A DNA stretch of 21,969 bases, taken from Sphingobium sp. (GTDB taxonomy: Bacteria; Pseudomonadota; Alphaproteobacteria; Sphingomonadales; Sphingomonadaceae). The translations under genes and the position numbers were made by a program. The stretch lies in assembly GCA_030148625.1 (NCBI GenBank), contig JASBTC010000464.1, positions 1-21,969 on the forward strand, read 5' to 3'. Shown one piece after another: positions 8,093-15,945 of this stretch. Within the stretch, counting starts at the first letter, position 1; each line of letters starts with the position of its first letter. The notes beneath the pieces are model-generated. The model was not told where the DNA came from, made no database searches, and saw only the letters and a list, made by a program, of their open reading frames with translations.

Positions 8093-9168
8093 GCGAGATA
8101 TTGCGGCACCCCGCCGAGAAGAGCCATGCGGCCGAACTGGCGGCGCTCGCCGCGGGCGATCCGGGTCCGCGTCCGCCGGGCTGGGCGCTCTCGCCCCGGC
8201 TGGTGGTGACATATCTGATGGGCGGGAAAGCCGCCGACGGCACGGTGATCACGCCCAAATATGTCGGCGACCGGCGGCTGATCGAGACATCGGTCGCGAC
8301 GCTCGCCACCGATCGGGCGCTGCTGCTGCTCGGCGTGCCGGGTACCGCCAAATCCTGGGTCTCCGAACATCTGGCCGCCGCGATCACCGGAGATTCGACG
8401 CTGGTGATCCAGTGCACCGCTGGCACCGACGAGAACCAGGTCCGCTATGGCTGGAACTATGCGCAGCTCCTGGCGCACGGGCCGAGCCGCGACGCGCTGG
8501 TGCCGACCCCGCTGATGCGCGCGATGGAGACCGGCAAGCTCTGCCGCTTCGAGGAACTGACGCGGATGGGCAGCGATGTGCAGGACACGCTGATCACGGT
8601 GTTGTCCGAAAAGATGATGCCGATCCCCGAACTCAACGACACCGTCTATGCCGCGCGCGGTTTCAACATCATCGCCACCGCCAATAATCGCGACAAGGGT
8701 GTCAACGAATTGTCGTCGGCGCTCAAGCGACGCTTCAACGTCGTCGTGCTGCCGTTGCCCGACAGCGCCGATGAGGAGATCGCGATCATCGTCAAGCGCG
8801 TCGGCGAAATGGCGCACAGCCTGGACCTGCCCGCGCCCAAGAATGTCGCCGAGGAAGTGGCGCGCGTCGTCGCGATCTTCCGAGAACTGCGGTCCGGATC
8901 GACCGAGGACGGCAAGGTGGCGCTGAAATCGCCATCGGGCGGGCTTTCGACGGCGGAAGCGATCGCGGTGATGGTCGGCGGCATCAGCCAGGCGACCTTC
9001 TTCAACAACGGCACGCTGACACCTGAAACACTGGCCGCCAACGTCATCGGCGCGGTGGTCAAGGATCCGGTGCAGGACCGGGCGGTGCTCGGCGAATATC
9101 TGGAGACCGTGCTCAAGAAGCGGCGTGGCTTCGAGGGCTATTACGCGTCGCTGACCGATCTGATCTGA
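8089..9168 (+). CDS. MoxR-type AAA+ ATPase, third gene of the operon
   Basis: This is a 359-residue AAA+ ATPase. The Walker A motif is GVPGTAKSW (residues 82-90, Lys88). The Walker B region reads LCRFEELTRM, so the usual Asp-Glu pair is Glu155-Glu156. Sensor 1 lies in FNIIATANNRDKG (Asn199/Asn200), and probable arginine-finger residues Arg214/Arg215 lie in SSALKRRFNVVVLP. MoxR ATPases form hexamers that remodel partner proteins, normally with a VWA-domain partner (RavA-ViaA, NorQ-NorD, CbbQ-CbbO); the VWA gene two positions downstream is the obvious partner. ATG 8089 overlaps the previous stop as ATGA. The reading frame is open upstream, but that part is antisense-like shadow of the DUF5691 gene. 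TGA at 9166-9168 is followed by a 4-nt gap to the next gene. Confidence 0.93.
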   Translation: MSEILRHPAEKSHAAELAALAAGDPGPRPPGWALSPRLVVTYLMGGKAADGTVITPKYVGDRRLIETSVATLATDRALLLLGVPGTAKSWVSEHLAAAITGDSTLVIQCTAGTDENQVRYGWNYAQLLAHGPSRDALVPTPLMRAMETGKLCRFEELTRMGSDVQDTLITVLSEKMMPIPELNDTVYAARGFNIIATANNRDKGVNELSSALKRRFNVVVLPLPDSADEEIAIIVKRVGEMAHSLDLPAPKNVAEEVARVVAIFRELRSGSTEDGKVALKSPSGGLSTAEAIAVMVGGISQATFFNNGTLTPETLAANVIGAVVKDPVQDRAVLGEYLETVLKKRRGFEGYYASLTDLI

Positions 9169-9172
9169 CATC

Positions 9173-11404
9173 ATGGCCGGCGACGTCTCGATCTTCGGTA
9201 TCCGCCATCACGGCCCCGGCTCGGCACGCCGGCTGGTCGAAGCACTCGATGCGCTCGCGCCCGCGACCGTACTGATCGAGGGGCCGGCGGACGCGTCGGC
9301 GCTCCTGCCGATGCTCGCCGATCCGGAGATGACGACGCCAGTCGCGCTGCTCACCTATGCCGAGGACGATCCCGCCAACGCCAGCTTCTTCCCGTTCGCC
9401 GACTATTCGCCCGAATATCAGGCCACGCTCTGGGCGGTGCGGCACGGTGCCGCGCTCCGCTTCATCGATCTGCCCGCCTCGGACCGGCTGGGCGCGCATG
9501 ATGGCGGGATCGAGGACGATGCCGCCGCGGCGGCTGACGACGATCCGATCAGCCGCGATCCGATCGGCGCGCTCGCCATCGCCGCCGGCTATGACGATGG
9601 CGAATCCTGGTGGTCCGATGTGATCGAGGAGAATCCGTCCTCGGGACCGGTGTTCGCCGCCGTCGCCGATGCGATGACCGCGCTTCGGGCCGAGGCCGGC
9701 CCACTCTCCGCCCGCGAAGCGGCGCGCGAGGCACATATGCGGATCGAGATCGCGCGCACGGCGAAGGAAGGCGAAGGTCCGGTCGCGGTGGTGTGCGGCG
9801 CCTGGCACGTACCCGCATTGCTTACCAAGCACAGCCTGAGCGCCGATCGCGACCTGCTCAAGGGCCGCGCGAAAACGAAGACCAAGGCGACCTGGGCGCC
9901 ATGGACGGCGCCGCGTCTGGCGCGATCGAGCGGTTATGGCGCTGGTGTCGTCGCGCCGGGTTGGTGCGGTCATTTGTGGGACACGCGCGACCACACCGAT
10001 CGCGACGCCGTGTGGCTGGCCAGGATCGCGCGGGTGATGCGCGAGCGTGGGCATTTCGTGTCGACCGCTTCGGTGATCGAGGCGCAGCGGCTGGGCACCG
10101 CGCTCGCCGCGCTGCGCCAGCGCCCCGCGCCGGGATTCGAAGAGTTGCGCGAAGCCGCGATCGCCTGCCTGTGCAATGGCGAGCGCGCCGTGTGGGACGA
10201 TATCGCCGCCGAGCTGTTGATCGGATCGGCGGTCGGGACGATCCCGGCCGCGACCCCGCTCGCGCCGCTGCTCGAGGATCTGCAGCGCCAGCAGAAAGCG
10301 ACACGGCTCAAGCCCGAAGCACTGGAGCGACCGCTGACGCTCGACCTGCGCAGCGACAGCGGCCTCGCCCGCTCGACCTTGCTGCACCGGCTGAACGCAC
10401 TCGACGTGCCTTGGGGCCGGCTGGCCGATGCCGGACGCAGCCGGGGCACCTTCCGCGAGAATTGGCAGCTTTGCTGGGAACCCGAATACGCCGTCCGGCT
10501 GGTCGAGAATCTCGTCCATGGGTCGACCATCGCCGAGGCCGCCGCCGGACGCATCATGGAAGCGATGCGCGCCGAACCCGATCTTGCCGCGCTGGCGACC
10601 CTGGTGCGCACGGCGATGACCGCCGACCTTGCGGGCGCGACCGAAACCGGCATCGCGCTGCTCGAGGAAAAGGCGGCGCTGACCAGCGATTGCCAGACCC
10701 TGCTCGCCACGATCACGCCGATGGCGGACATCATGCGCTATGGCGAGGCGCGCGCGGGCACTGCTGCGCATCTGTCCGCGCTGATGCCGCGCATCGTCGT
10801 GGAGGCCGCGCTGGCCCTGCCCTATGCGGCGCGTAACCTCGATGCCGAGGCGGCAGGTCGCCTGGGCGCGGCGATTCTGTCCGCCGACGGCGCGATCGAA
10901 CTGGCGCAACTCGACGAAGAGACGGTGGCGACATGGCATCGCGCACTCCATCTGCTGTTGAACGACACGCAGGCGACCCGCCTGATCGCCGGATCGGCCG
11001 CGCGGCTGCTCTACGAAGCCGAATTGCTCAGCGCCGACGCGGCGGCGGACCTGCTGGCGCGGATGCTGTCGCCGGGCACGCCCGTTATGGACGCCGCCGG
11101 CTTCTTCGAAGGCTTTCTGGAGGGCGCGGGACAACGGCTGATCCATGATGCGCCATTGCGCGAAGCGGTCGATGGCTGGCTGATGACGCTCGACGAGGAT
11201 GCTTTCACCGCCAATTTGCCATTGTTCCGGCGCGTGTTCGCGGTGCTCGACCGCAGCGAACGGCGGCGGCTGATCGATGCGGTGTTCGGCCGGGGCGGTG
11301 GCGGCGGCGCGAGCGGATATCGGCTGATCCCACAGGCGGCGGCGATCTGGCCGCGGCATGAGGCGCGCGTGATCGCGCTGCTCAAGGCGGGAGCGCCGCG
11401 ATGA
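9173..11404 (+). CDS. DUF5682-family protein with TIKI/TraB/EreA-like hydrolase motifs, fourth gene of the operon
   Basis: This 743-residue protein is the largest in the operon. The N-terminal domain begins SIFGIRHHGPGSARRL (Gx2H motif Gly9-His12), followed by a strand with VLIEGPAD (Glu36), and has a second Gx2H in VVCGAWHVPALL (Gly209-His212). Two Gx2H motifs with a Glu between them are the hallmark of the TIKI/TraB fold, related to EreA and ChaN; I infer a metal-dependent hydrolase or esterase-like domain in the first 220 residues. Acidic patches (residues 110-156) and a long helical C-terminal half follow, with no signal peptide, so it should be cytoplasmic. The DUF5682 label comes from sequence style and neighbourhood. 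The substrate is unknown. ATG 9173 lies 4 nt after the MoxR stop without a clear ribosome site, and the stop overlaps the VWA start (ATGA). Confidence 0.85.
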   Translation: MAGDVSIFGIRHHGPGSARRLVEALDALAPATVLIEGPADASALLPMLADPEMTTPVALLTYAEDDPANASFFPFADYSPEYQATLWAVRHGAALRFIDLPASDRLGAHDGGIEDDAAAAADDDPISRDPIGALAIAAGYDDGESWWSDVIEENPSSGPVFAAVADAMTALRAEAGPLSAREAAREAHMRIEIARTAKEGEGPVAVVCGAWHVPALLTKHSLSADRDLLKGRAKTKTKATWAPWTAPRLARSSGYGAGVVAPGWCGHLWDTRDHTDRDAVWLARIARVMRERGHFVSTASVIEAQRLGTALAALRQRPAPGFEELREAAIACLCNGERAVWDDIAAELLIGSAVGTIPAATPLAPLLEDLQRQQKATRLKPEALERPLTLDLRSDSGLARSTLLHRLNALDVPWGRLADAGRSRGTFRENWQLCWEPEYAVRLVENLVHGSTIAEAAAGRIMEAMRAEPDLAALATLVRTAMTADLAGATETGIALLEEKAALTSDCQTLLATITPMADIMRYGEARAGTAAHLSALMPRIVVEAALALPYAARNLDAEAAGRLGAAILSADGAIELAQLDEETVATWHRALHLLLNDTQATRLIAGSAARLLYEAELLSADAAADLLARMLSPGTPVMDAAGFFEGFLEGAGQRLIHDAPLREAVDGWLMTLDEDAFTANLPLFRRVFAVLDRSERRRLIDAVFGRGGGGGASGYRLIPQAAAIWPRHEARVIALLKAGAPR

Positions 11405-12579
11405 ACGAGACCGACGAACGCGGCCGGCGCTGGACGCTCGCACTGGGCGTGGACAGCGACGAGGACGGCGGCACCCCGCTGTCGGACGGCGATCGCCGCA
11501 TGTCCGAAGCACTCACCGCGCTCTATGGCGATGGCGACGACGCGCCCAAAAAGGGGCGCGGCGGCCTTGGCGGATCGGCACCGCGCGTCGCCAAATGGCT
11601 GGGCGATATCCGCGAATTCTTTCCCGCACCGATCGTGCAGGTGATCCAAAAGGACGCCTTCGAGCGCAAGGGTCTGCGCCAGATGCTGCTGGAGCCCGAA
11701 TTCCTGGCGACGGTGGAAGCCGATGTGAACCTGGTCGCCGATCTCGTCTCACTACGCGGGGTGATGCCCGAAAAGACCAGGGAAACCGCGCGGATCGTGA
11801 TCGCGAAAGTGGTCGCCGAACTGATGGAGCGGCTCGAGCGCAAGACCGCGGACGCGATCCGCGGCTCGCTCGACCGGTCGCGGCGGACGAACCGGCCGCG
11901 CTTTTCCGATATCGACTGGCCACGCACCATCCAAGCCAATCTGCGCCATTATCAGGCCAAGCATCGCACCGTGGTGCCCGAACGGCTGATCGGCTTCATG
12001 CGCCGGCAGCGGCGCATCGTCGATCTCGACGAAGTCATATTGTGCGTCGATCAATCGGGATCGATGGCGACCTCGGTCGTCTACGCATCGATCTTCGCTG
12101 CGGTGATGGCCTCGCTGCCCGTCGTCGCGACCAAGCTCGTCTGCTTCGACACCGCGATCGTCGATCTGACCGAAACGCTTGCCGATCCCGTCGAAGTGCT
12201 GTTCGGCGTCCAACTCGGCGGCGGCACCGATATCAACCGCGCCGTCGCCTATTGCGAGGACCGGATCGAGCGTCCGTCAAAGGCAACCTTCATCCTGATC
12301 TCCGACATGTACGAAGGCGGCAATGCCGATGCGCTGGTCGACCGGCTGGCGCGGCTGACGCTGATCGGCGTCAACGTGATCGTGCTGCTGGCGCTGACCG
12401 ATACCGGCCGCCCATCCTACGACCCCGCCCTGTCGGCCAAGATCGCGGCACTCGGCATTCCCGTTTTCGCCTGCACGCCCGACCAGTTTCCCGACCTGAT
12501 GGCGACCGCGCTCCGCCGCGAGGATGTGCATGGCTGGGCCGCCGATCAGGATATCAAGCTGATCCGATCGGACGGCTGA
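11401..12579 (+). CDS. VWA (MIDAS) domain protein, last gene of the operon
   Basis: This encodes 392 residues. The von Willebrand A domain occupies about residues 210-375, with a complete metal-ion-dependent adhesion site: Asp217-x-Ser219-x-Ser221 in CVDQSGSM, Thr276 in LGGGTDINRA and Asp302 in LISDMYEGG. An N-terminal Asp/Gly-rich stretch leads into a helical region (residues 60-205) containing WLGDIREFFPAPIVQVIQKDA and many Arg/Lys residues, as in stand-alone VWA partners of MoxR ATPases. In such pairs the VWA protein recruits the substrate or coordinates it through the MIDAS metal. It overlaps the DUF5682 gene by 4 bases. The gene ends 4 bp before the convergent hydrolase gene, with no obvious terminator between them. 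Confidence 0.93.
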   Translation: MNETDERGRRWTLALGVDSDEDGGTPLSDGDRRMSEALTALYGDGDDAPKKGRGGLGGSAPRVAKWLGDIREFFPAPIVQVIQKDAFERKGLRQMLLEPEFLATVEADVNLVADLVSLRGVMPEKTRETARIVIAKVVAELMERLERKTADAIRGSLDRSRRTNRPRFSDIDWPRTIQANLRHYQAKHRTVVPERLIGFMRRQRRIVDLDEVILCVDQSGSMATSVVYASIFAAVMASLPVVATKLVCFDTAIVDLTETLADPVEVLFGVQLGGGTDINRAVAYCEDRIERPSKATFILISDMYEGGNADALVDRLARLTLIGVNVIVLLALTDTGRPSYDPALSAKIAALGIPVFACTPDQFPDLMATALRREDVHGWAADQDIKLIRSDG

Positions 12580-12583
12580 CCGA

Positions 12584-13624
12584 TCAGGGAGCGGGTGCCG
12601 CCGGCTTCGCCGCGTCGGCGCGCACCGCCTTCACGACTTCGTCGACCGCGCGCACGACCACGTCGGGCCGCTCGTTCTGGATATAGTGTCCTGCATCGGG
12701 GACGAGTTCCTGCCGCGACCGCGTCGACCAGGATGCGATCTCGGCATGGAGCGCCTTCCAGCGCGCCTGCATCCCCTCTCCCTCCGCCTTGGTCACGCTC
12801 AGCCCCTGCAGCATTTCGGGCGGATAGGGCTGGGTGGAGGTCAGGACGACAATGGGGCGGTCACCGAGATTGCGGAGCTTGCCCGCCTGCTCCCAGATCG
12901 CGGGGAGCGCGTCCATCTCGGCGATCACGCCGCCGACGCTATGCCCCATATAGGCTTGCCGCGCTCCGGCTTCCGCCGGCGGTTCGCCCGGTGCCGCCTG
13001 GGTGGGAACCAGACGCCATATCCCGGTCCACGACAATGCCGACATCGCGCGCGGCACGAAGGGCAAGGGCACATAGGCCTTGCGCCCCGGCGGGGGCAGC
13101 TTCTTGCCCTGATCGGCGTGCGAGGCGTCAACGAACACGATCCCCTTCACATCGTCGCCGTAAAGCCGCGTATAGGTCATCGCATAGGGACCGCCGGCGG
13201 AAAGGCCGACAAGCACCAGCGGCCCGCCGATGCCCGCCTTTTCCAGCATGGCGTGGAGATCGCGCGCCACCCCCTCGCCGTCATGCGGGCCGGACTTGTC
13301 GTCGCTCCACATGATGCCCGCGCGGTCATAGGCGCAGGTGCGCGTGATCTTCGCGATCGAATCATGCACCGGGCGCCACGACAAGGTACCGTTGGGATCG
13401 ACGCCCGATTCGAGGATCACCGTCGGAGATCCGCTGCCGCGGCAATCGAGATGGAGCTTGCGTCCGCCGATATCGACGAGTTGGCCGCGCGGCGGAAACT
13501 GTTTCGCGGCGCGATGCCGCGCCCATTGTTCATAAGCTGCGCCGAAAGCGACGATCAAGACGACGATCCCCGCCAGCCCGATTCCGATCCGCTTGATCAC
13601 ACGCCACACCCGCGACCCGGCCAT
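12584..13624 (-). CDS. Membrane-anchored alpha/beta hydrolase
   Basis: This encodes 346 residues. One N-terminal transmembrane segment (about residues 10-30, RIGIGLAGIVVLIVAFGAAY) follows a basic start, so the catalytic domain should face the periplasm or sit at the inner membrane. The fold signature is complete: beta-strand HLDCRGSGSPTVILESG, nucleophile elbow VGLSAGGPY (Ser142), an acid in a strand such as VFVDASHAD, and catalytic His313 in VPDAGHYIQNERP. It is the usual size for hydrolases of the prolyl-aminopeptidase/esterase superfamily. The substrate cannot be told. The C-terminus is a short Ala/Pro tail. ATG 13624 has a strong ribosome site (AGGAGGAG on the minus strand, 13627-13634). 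It converges on the VWA gene. Confidence 0.88.
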   Translation of the reverse strand: MAGSRVWRVIKRIGIGLAGIVVLIVAFGAAYEQWARHRAAKQFPPRGQLVDIGGRKLHLDCRGSGSPTVILESGVDPNGTLSWRPVHDSIAKITRTCAYDRAGIMWSDDKSGPHDGEGVARDLHAMLEKAGIGGPLVLVGLSAGGPYAMTYTRLYGDDVKGIVFVDASHADQGKKLPPPGRKAYVPLPFVPRAMSALSWTGIWRLVPTQAAPGEPPAEAGARQAYMGHSVGGVIAEMDALPAIWEQAGKLRNLGDRPIVVLTSTQPYPPEMLQGLSVTKAEGEGMQARWKALHAEIASWSTRSRQELVPDAGHYIQNERPDVVVRAVDEVVKAVRADAAKPAAPAP

Positions 13625-13822
13625 GCTCTCCTCCTATATTATTTCTTTCTGGTGATATTATGTTGCGCGGACATTGCCATTGGAACGAAAGCGACACAAT
13701 CGAGATGGCACGCTGGAGCCACCAGTTTTCGACGAACGACAACCTTGGCGCTGGCGCGTAAACCACATATAATTCGATGCATGACCGGCGGCCGCGCCGA
13801 TGCCACCAAAAGGGTTCCCTGC
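13625..13822. promoter_or_regulatory. Intergenic region between divergent hydrolase and small secreted protein genes
   Basis: These 198 bp separate two divergent genes. The part next to the hydrolase (13632-13665) is AT-rich with several TATTAT/ATATTA blocks suited to a -10 element on the minus strand. On the plus strand AAAGGG at about 13808-13813 is a good ribosome site for the ATG at 13823. No dyad or known promoter consensus can be assigned. Confidence 0.35.
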
Positions 13823-14086
13823 ATGATCGTCCGACTCGCTATCGTCCTTTGCGCGGCCGGCCTGACCATATTGTCGCCCGCCCTGGCAGCGCCGCAATCG
13901 GAGAAGCCGGCGCCCGACCCCAATGAGCGTATCTGTCGCATCGAAGCGGTGACGGGTTCGCGCCTCCAGAAACAGCGCACCTGCCGAACCCGCAAGGAAT
14001 GGGACGAGGCCCGCCGCGAAACCGGCGAGGCGATGGGCAGCGTTCAGCGCAGCCAGGGCGGCAATTGCGGCATGCGCCCCTGCTGA
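13823..14086 (+). CDS. Small secreted four-cysteine protein, conserved hypothetical
   Basis: This is an 87-residue precursor with a signal peptide (MIVRLAIVLCAAGLTILSPALA, cleavage likely after Ala22). The mature 65 residues contain four cysteines (38, 54, 82, 87), enough for two disulfides, and the segment ICRIEAVTGSRLQKQRTCRTRKEWDE, a pattern I associate with small sphingomonad proteins of unknown function ('VTGSRLxKxRxC...EW'). It is presumably periplasmic. ATG 13823 was chosen because it gives a proper signal peptide and has AAAGGG about 9 nt upstream; an in-frame ATG at 13781 would add a charged extension. Confidence 0.72.
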   Translation: MIVRLAIVLCAAGLTILSPALAAPQSEKPAPDPNERICRIEAVTGSRLQKQRTCRTRKEWDEARRETGEAMGSVQRSQGGNCGMRPC

Positions 14087-14157
14087 GCGCCGCAATCCGC
14101 ATCGAAGCAACGCACCGCGACAGGCCGGTGTACCTCATCCCTTAAGATGGAACAGAT

Positions 14158-14661
14158 ATGACCGACGACAAGACGATCCAGGTGCTCACCACCGGTGGCA
14201 CGATCGACAAGCAATATTTCGACAGCCTCAGCGAATATCAGATCACCGATACGATCGTGACGCACCTGTTCGAGATCGCCCGCGTCACGCAGCCGCACCG
14301 GGTGGAAGAGATGTTCCGCAAGGACAGCAACGACCTGCTGGAAGAAGATCGCACCGCGCTCGCAGCGCGCATCCGCAGCGACGATGCGAAGCGCTTCGTC
14401 ATCACCCATGGCACCGACACGATGACGGTGACGGCGGCGGCTTTGTCCGACATTCCCGACAAGGTGATCGTGCTGGTCGGCGCCTTCACGCCTGCGCGGT
14501 TCGCGGAAAGCGACGCCGTGTTCAATCTCGGCATGGCGTTCGCGGCCGCGCAAACGGCGGCGCCGGGCGTCTATATCGCGATGAACGGGACGATCTCCAA
14601 CGCCAGCGAAGTGGTGAAGGATCGCGCAAAGGGTGCATTCGTCCGCCGCGACGCGCAATAG
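14158..14661 (+). CDS. Compact asparaginase-domain protein (N-terminal domain only)
   Basis: This encodes 167 residues corresponding to the N-terminal domain of L-asparaginases. The first nucleophile motif is TGGTIDKQYF (Thr15), the second HGTDTMTVTAAAL (Thr86-Asp87), and a lysine-bearing segment SNASEVVKDRAKGAF closes the domain. The canonical C-terminal domain is absent, but the gene ends cleanly with TAG and shows no degraded remnant downstream: the next gene ends only 16 bp away on the other strand. Short single-domain members are known as 'asparaginase domain-containing' proteins; whether they hydrolyse asparagine is not settled to my knowledge. No signal peptide is present, so it is cytoplasmic. 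The ribosome site is weak. Confidence 0.85.
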   Translation: MTDDKTIQVLTTGGTIDKQYFDSLSEYQITDTIVTHLFEIARVTQPHRVEEMFRKDSNDLLEEDRTALAARIRSDDAKRFVITHGTDTMTVTAAALSDIPDKVIVLVGAFTPARFAESDAVFNLGMAFAAAQTAAPGVYIAMNGTISNASEVVKDRAKGAFVRRDAQ

Positions 14662-14677
14662 GATCTGGCCCGACCGA

Positions 14678-15316
14678 TCAGCGCGGACGATAAGCCCCCA
14701 GGAAAGCACGTACCGCCTCTGCGGCATGGCGTCGCAGCGTTGACCGATCGGGTATCGCGCTGTCGCCGAGCATCATGACGCGGTTCACCGGATCGCCCAT
14801 CACCAGCCAGTTGAACTGCGACGCGGCGATCCGCGGGTCATCGATCGCAAGCAGGCCGCGGTCGGCCCAGCGCGTAAAGGCCGTGGTGAGCCCGGCCACC
14901 GCGCGCTGCGGCCCGCCACGGTCGAGCGTCGCGCCAAGCTCCGGAAACCGGTTCGCTTCGGCGATGATGAGGCGGCGCAATTGCATCAGCCGCGGCGTCA
15001 GCACCACGATCAATTGCCGTTCAGCATAAGCGAGCAATCGTGCCTCGACATCGTCCTTGCCGCCAAGATCGGCGATCTCGCGCTGGACTTCGTCGCCGGC
15101 GGCCGAGGTCATGCGGGTGATGATCGTGACGAACAGCGCCTCCTTGCTCGCGAACTGCTTGTAGACCGTCTGTTTCGACACCGCCGCCTGCGCCGCGATC
15201 TCGTCCATGCTGGTGCCGGCATAGCCGTTCTGGAGGAAAATTTCGGTTGCCGCATCGAGGACCGCCCGGCGCTTTCGCTCGGATCGGCCAATGCCGTCGA
15301 TCAATGAGTCCGCCAT
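14678..15316 (-). CDS. TetR/AcrR-family transcriptional regulator
   Basis: This is a 212-residue regulator. The N-terminal helix-turn-helix reads RRAVLDAATEIFLQNGY, TSMDEIAAQAAVSKQTVYKQF, SKEALF, textbook TetR. The C-terminal ligand domain has the AefR-like style (RLIIAEANRFPELGATLDRGG, with DRGLLAIDDPRIAASQFNWLVMG). Dimers would bind a short palindrome, and one is present 45 bp upstream at 15361-15375. I chose ATG 15316 because a GGGGG stretch lies about 5 nt upstream of it; GTG 15328 in frame would add four residues. It faces the GFA-type gene across about 90 bp, so it likely represses itself and that gene. The ligand is unknown. Confidence 0.92.
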   Translation of the reverse strand: MADSLIDGIGRSERKRRAVLDAATEIFLQNGYAGTSMDEIAAQAAVSKQTVYKQFASKEALFVTIITRMTSAAGDEVQREIADLGGKDDVEARLLAYAERQLIVVLTPRLMQLRRLIIAEANRFPELGATLDRGGPQRAVAGLTTAFTRWADRGLLAIDDPRIAASQFNWLVMGDPVNRVMMLGDSAIPDRSTLRRHAAEAVRAFLGAYRPR

Positions 15317-15360
15317 GGCCGCCCCCACTTGCCGCCGGTCAGTGGCGGTTGACTCTCAGT

Positions 15361-15375
15361 ACTGGACAGTCCAGT
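15361..15375. promoter_or_regulatory. Perfect 15-bp palindrome, probable TetR-family operator
   Basis: ACTGGACAGTCCAGT has 7-base arms that are perfect reverse complements around a central A. It lies in the roughly 90-bp region between tetR and the divergent GFA-type gene. A -35-like TTGACT (15349-15354) on the plus strand lies just before it, so a bound dimer would cover the promoter. Length and symmetry fit TetR-family operators. Confidence 0.7.
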
Positions 15376-15405
15376 TTGATTCAAGCAGCGGAAAGAGCGA
15401 CTCCG

Positions 15406-15945
15406 ATGAACGGCAAACAGATCCACTCACTGACATCGTCGTGCCGATGCGGCGCGGTCGCATTCGAGACGGTCGGCGCGCCGATCATGAGCGTGTCGTG
15501 CCATTGCACGAGCTGCCGCACGGCCGGACGGCAGATCGAGGCACGCCAAGATGCACCGGCGGTGCTCGATGCCGACGGCGGAACGCCCTTTCTGCTCTAT
15601 CGCAAGGATCGCCTTCGTTGCGTTCGCGGCGGCGCACAGCTGGAGACGTTGCGGCTCAAACCCGATTCCCCGACACGGCGGCTGATCGCACGGTGCTGCA
15701 ACTCTGCGATGGCGCTCGAATTCTCCAAGGGTCATTGGCTGAGCATGTATCGCGATCGCTTTCCCGATGACGCCCCGCCGCTGGAGATGCGGGTGATGAC
15801 CGCGGATCAGCCGGGAGACAGCCCGCTTCCCGACGATATTCCCAACTATCCCCGCCATTCGGGCCGCTTCATGTGGCGATTGCTCGGCGCGTGGATCGCG
15901 ATGGGACTGCGCTCGCCACGCGTTGCGGGCATGGAGGCAGTATGA
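15406..15945 (+). CDS. GFA-type (DUF6151-like) zinc protein
   Basis: This encodes 179 residues. The cysteine pattern of the GFA (glutathione-dependent formaldehyde-activating enzyme-like) fold is visible: Cys13 and Cys15 in SCRCGAVAFE, then Cys32, Cys34 and Cys37 in SCHCTSCR, and a later pair Cys97-Cys98 in RCCNSAMAL instead of the usual CxxC. These bind structural and catalytic zinc ions. The ending style (MRVMTADQPGDSPLPDDIPNYP and RFMWRLLGAWIAMG) fits the variant called DUF6151. True formaldehyde activity is not implied. ATG 15406 follows GGAAAGAG. Its stop overlaps the next start (ATGA), so it forms an operon with the DUF6958-type gene, under the TetR operator. Confidence 0.82.
   Translation: MNGKQIHSLTSSCRCGAVAFETVGAPIMSVSCHCTSCRTAGRQIEARQDAPAVLDADGGTPFLLYRKDRLRCVRGGAQLETLRLKPDSPTRRLIARCCNSAMALEFSKGHWLSMYRDRFPDDAPPLEMRVMTADQPGDSPLPDDIPNYPRHSGRFMWRLLGAWIAMGLRSPRVAGMEAV

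Noticed and set aside
9113..11512. Long open frame (799 codons) on the minus strand opposite the DUF5682 gene
   Set aside because: Arg/Gly/His-rich translation with no motif, antisense to a clear protein; a typical artefact of GC-rich codon use.
5284..12579. Recently acquired genomic or defence island
   Set aside because: No integrase, tRNA end, flanking repeat or composition shift is visible around the operon.
13682..13710. EcfG-type general stress promoter starting with GGAAC
   Set aside because: No CGTT at 16-17 nt downstream of the GGAAC.
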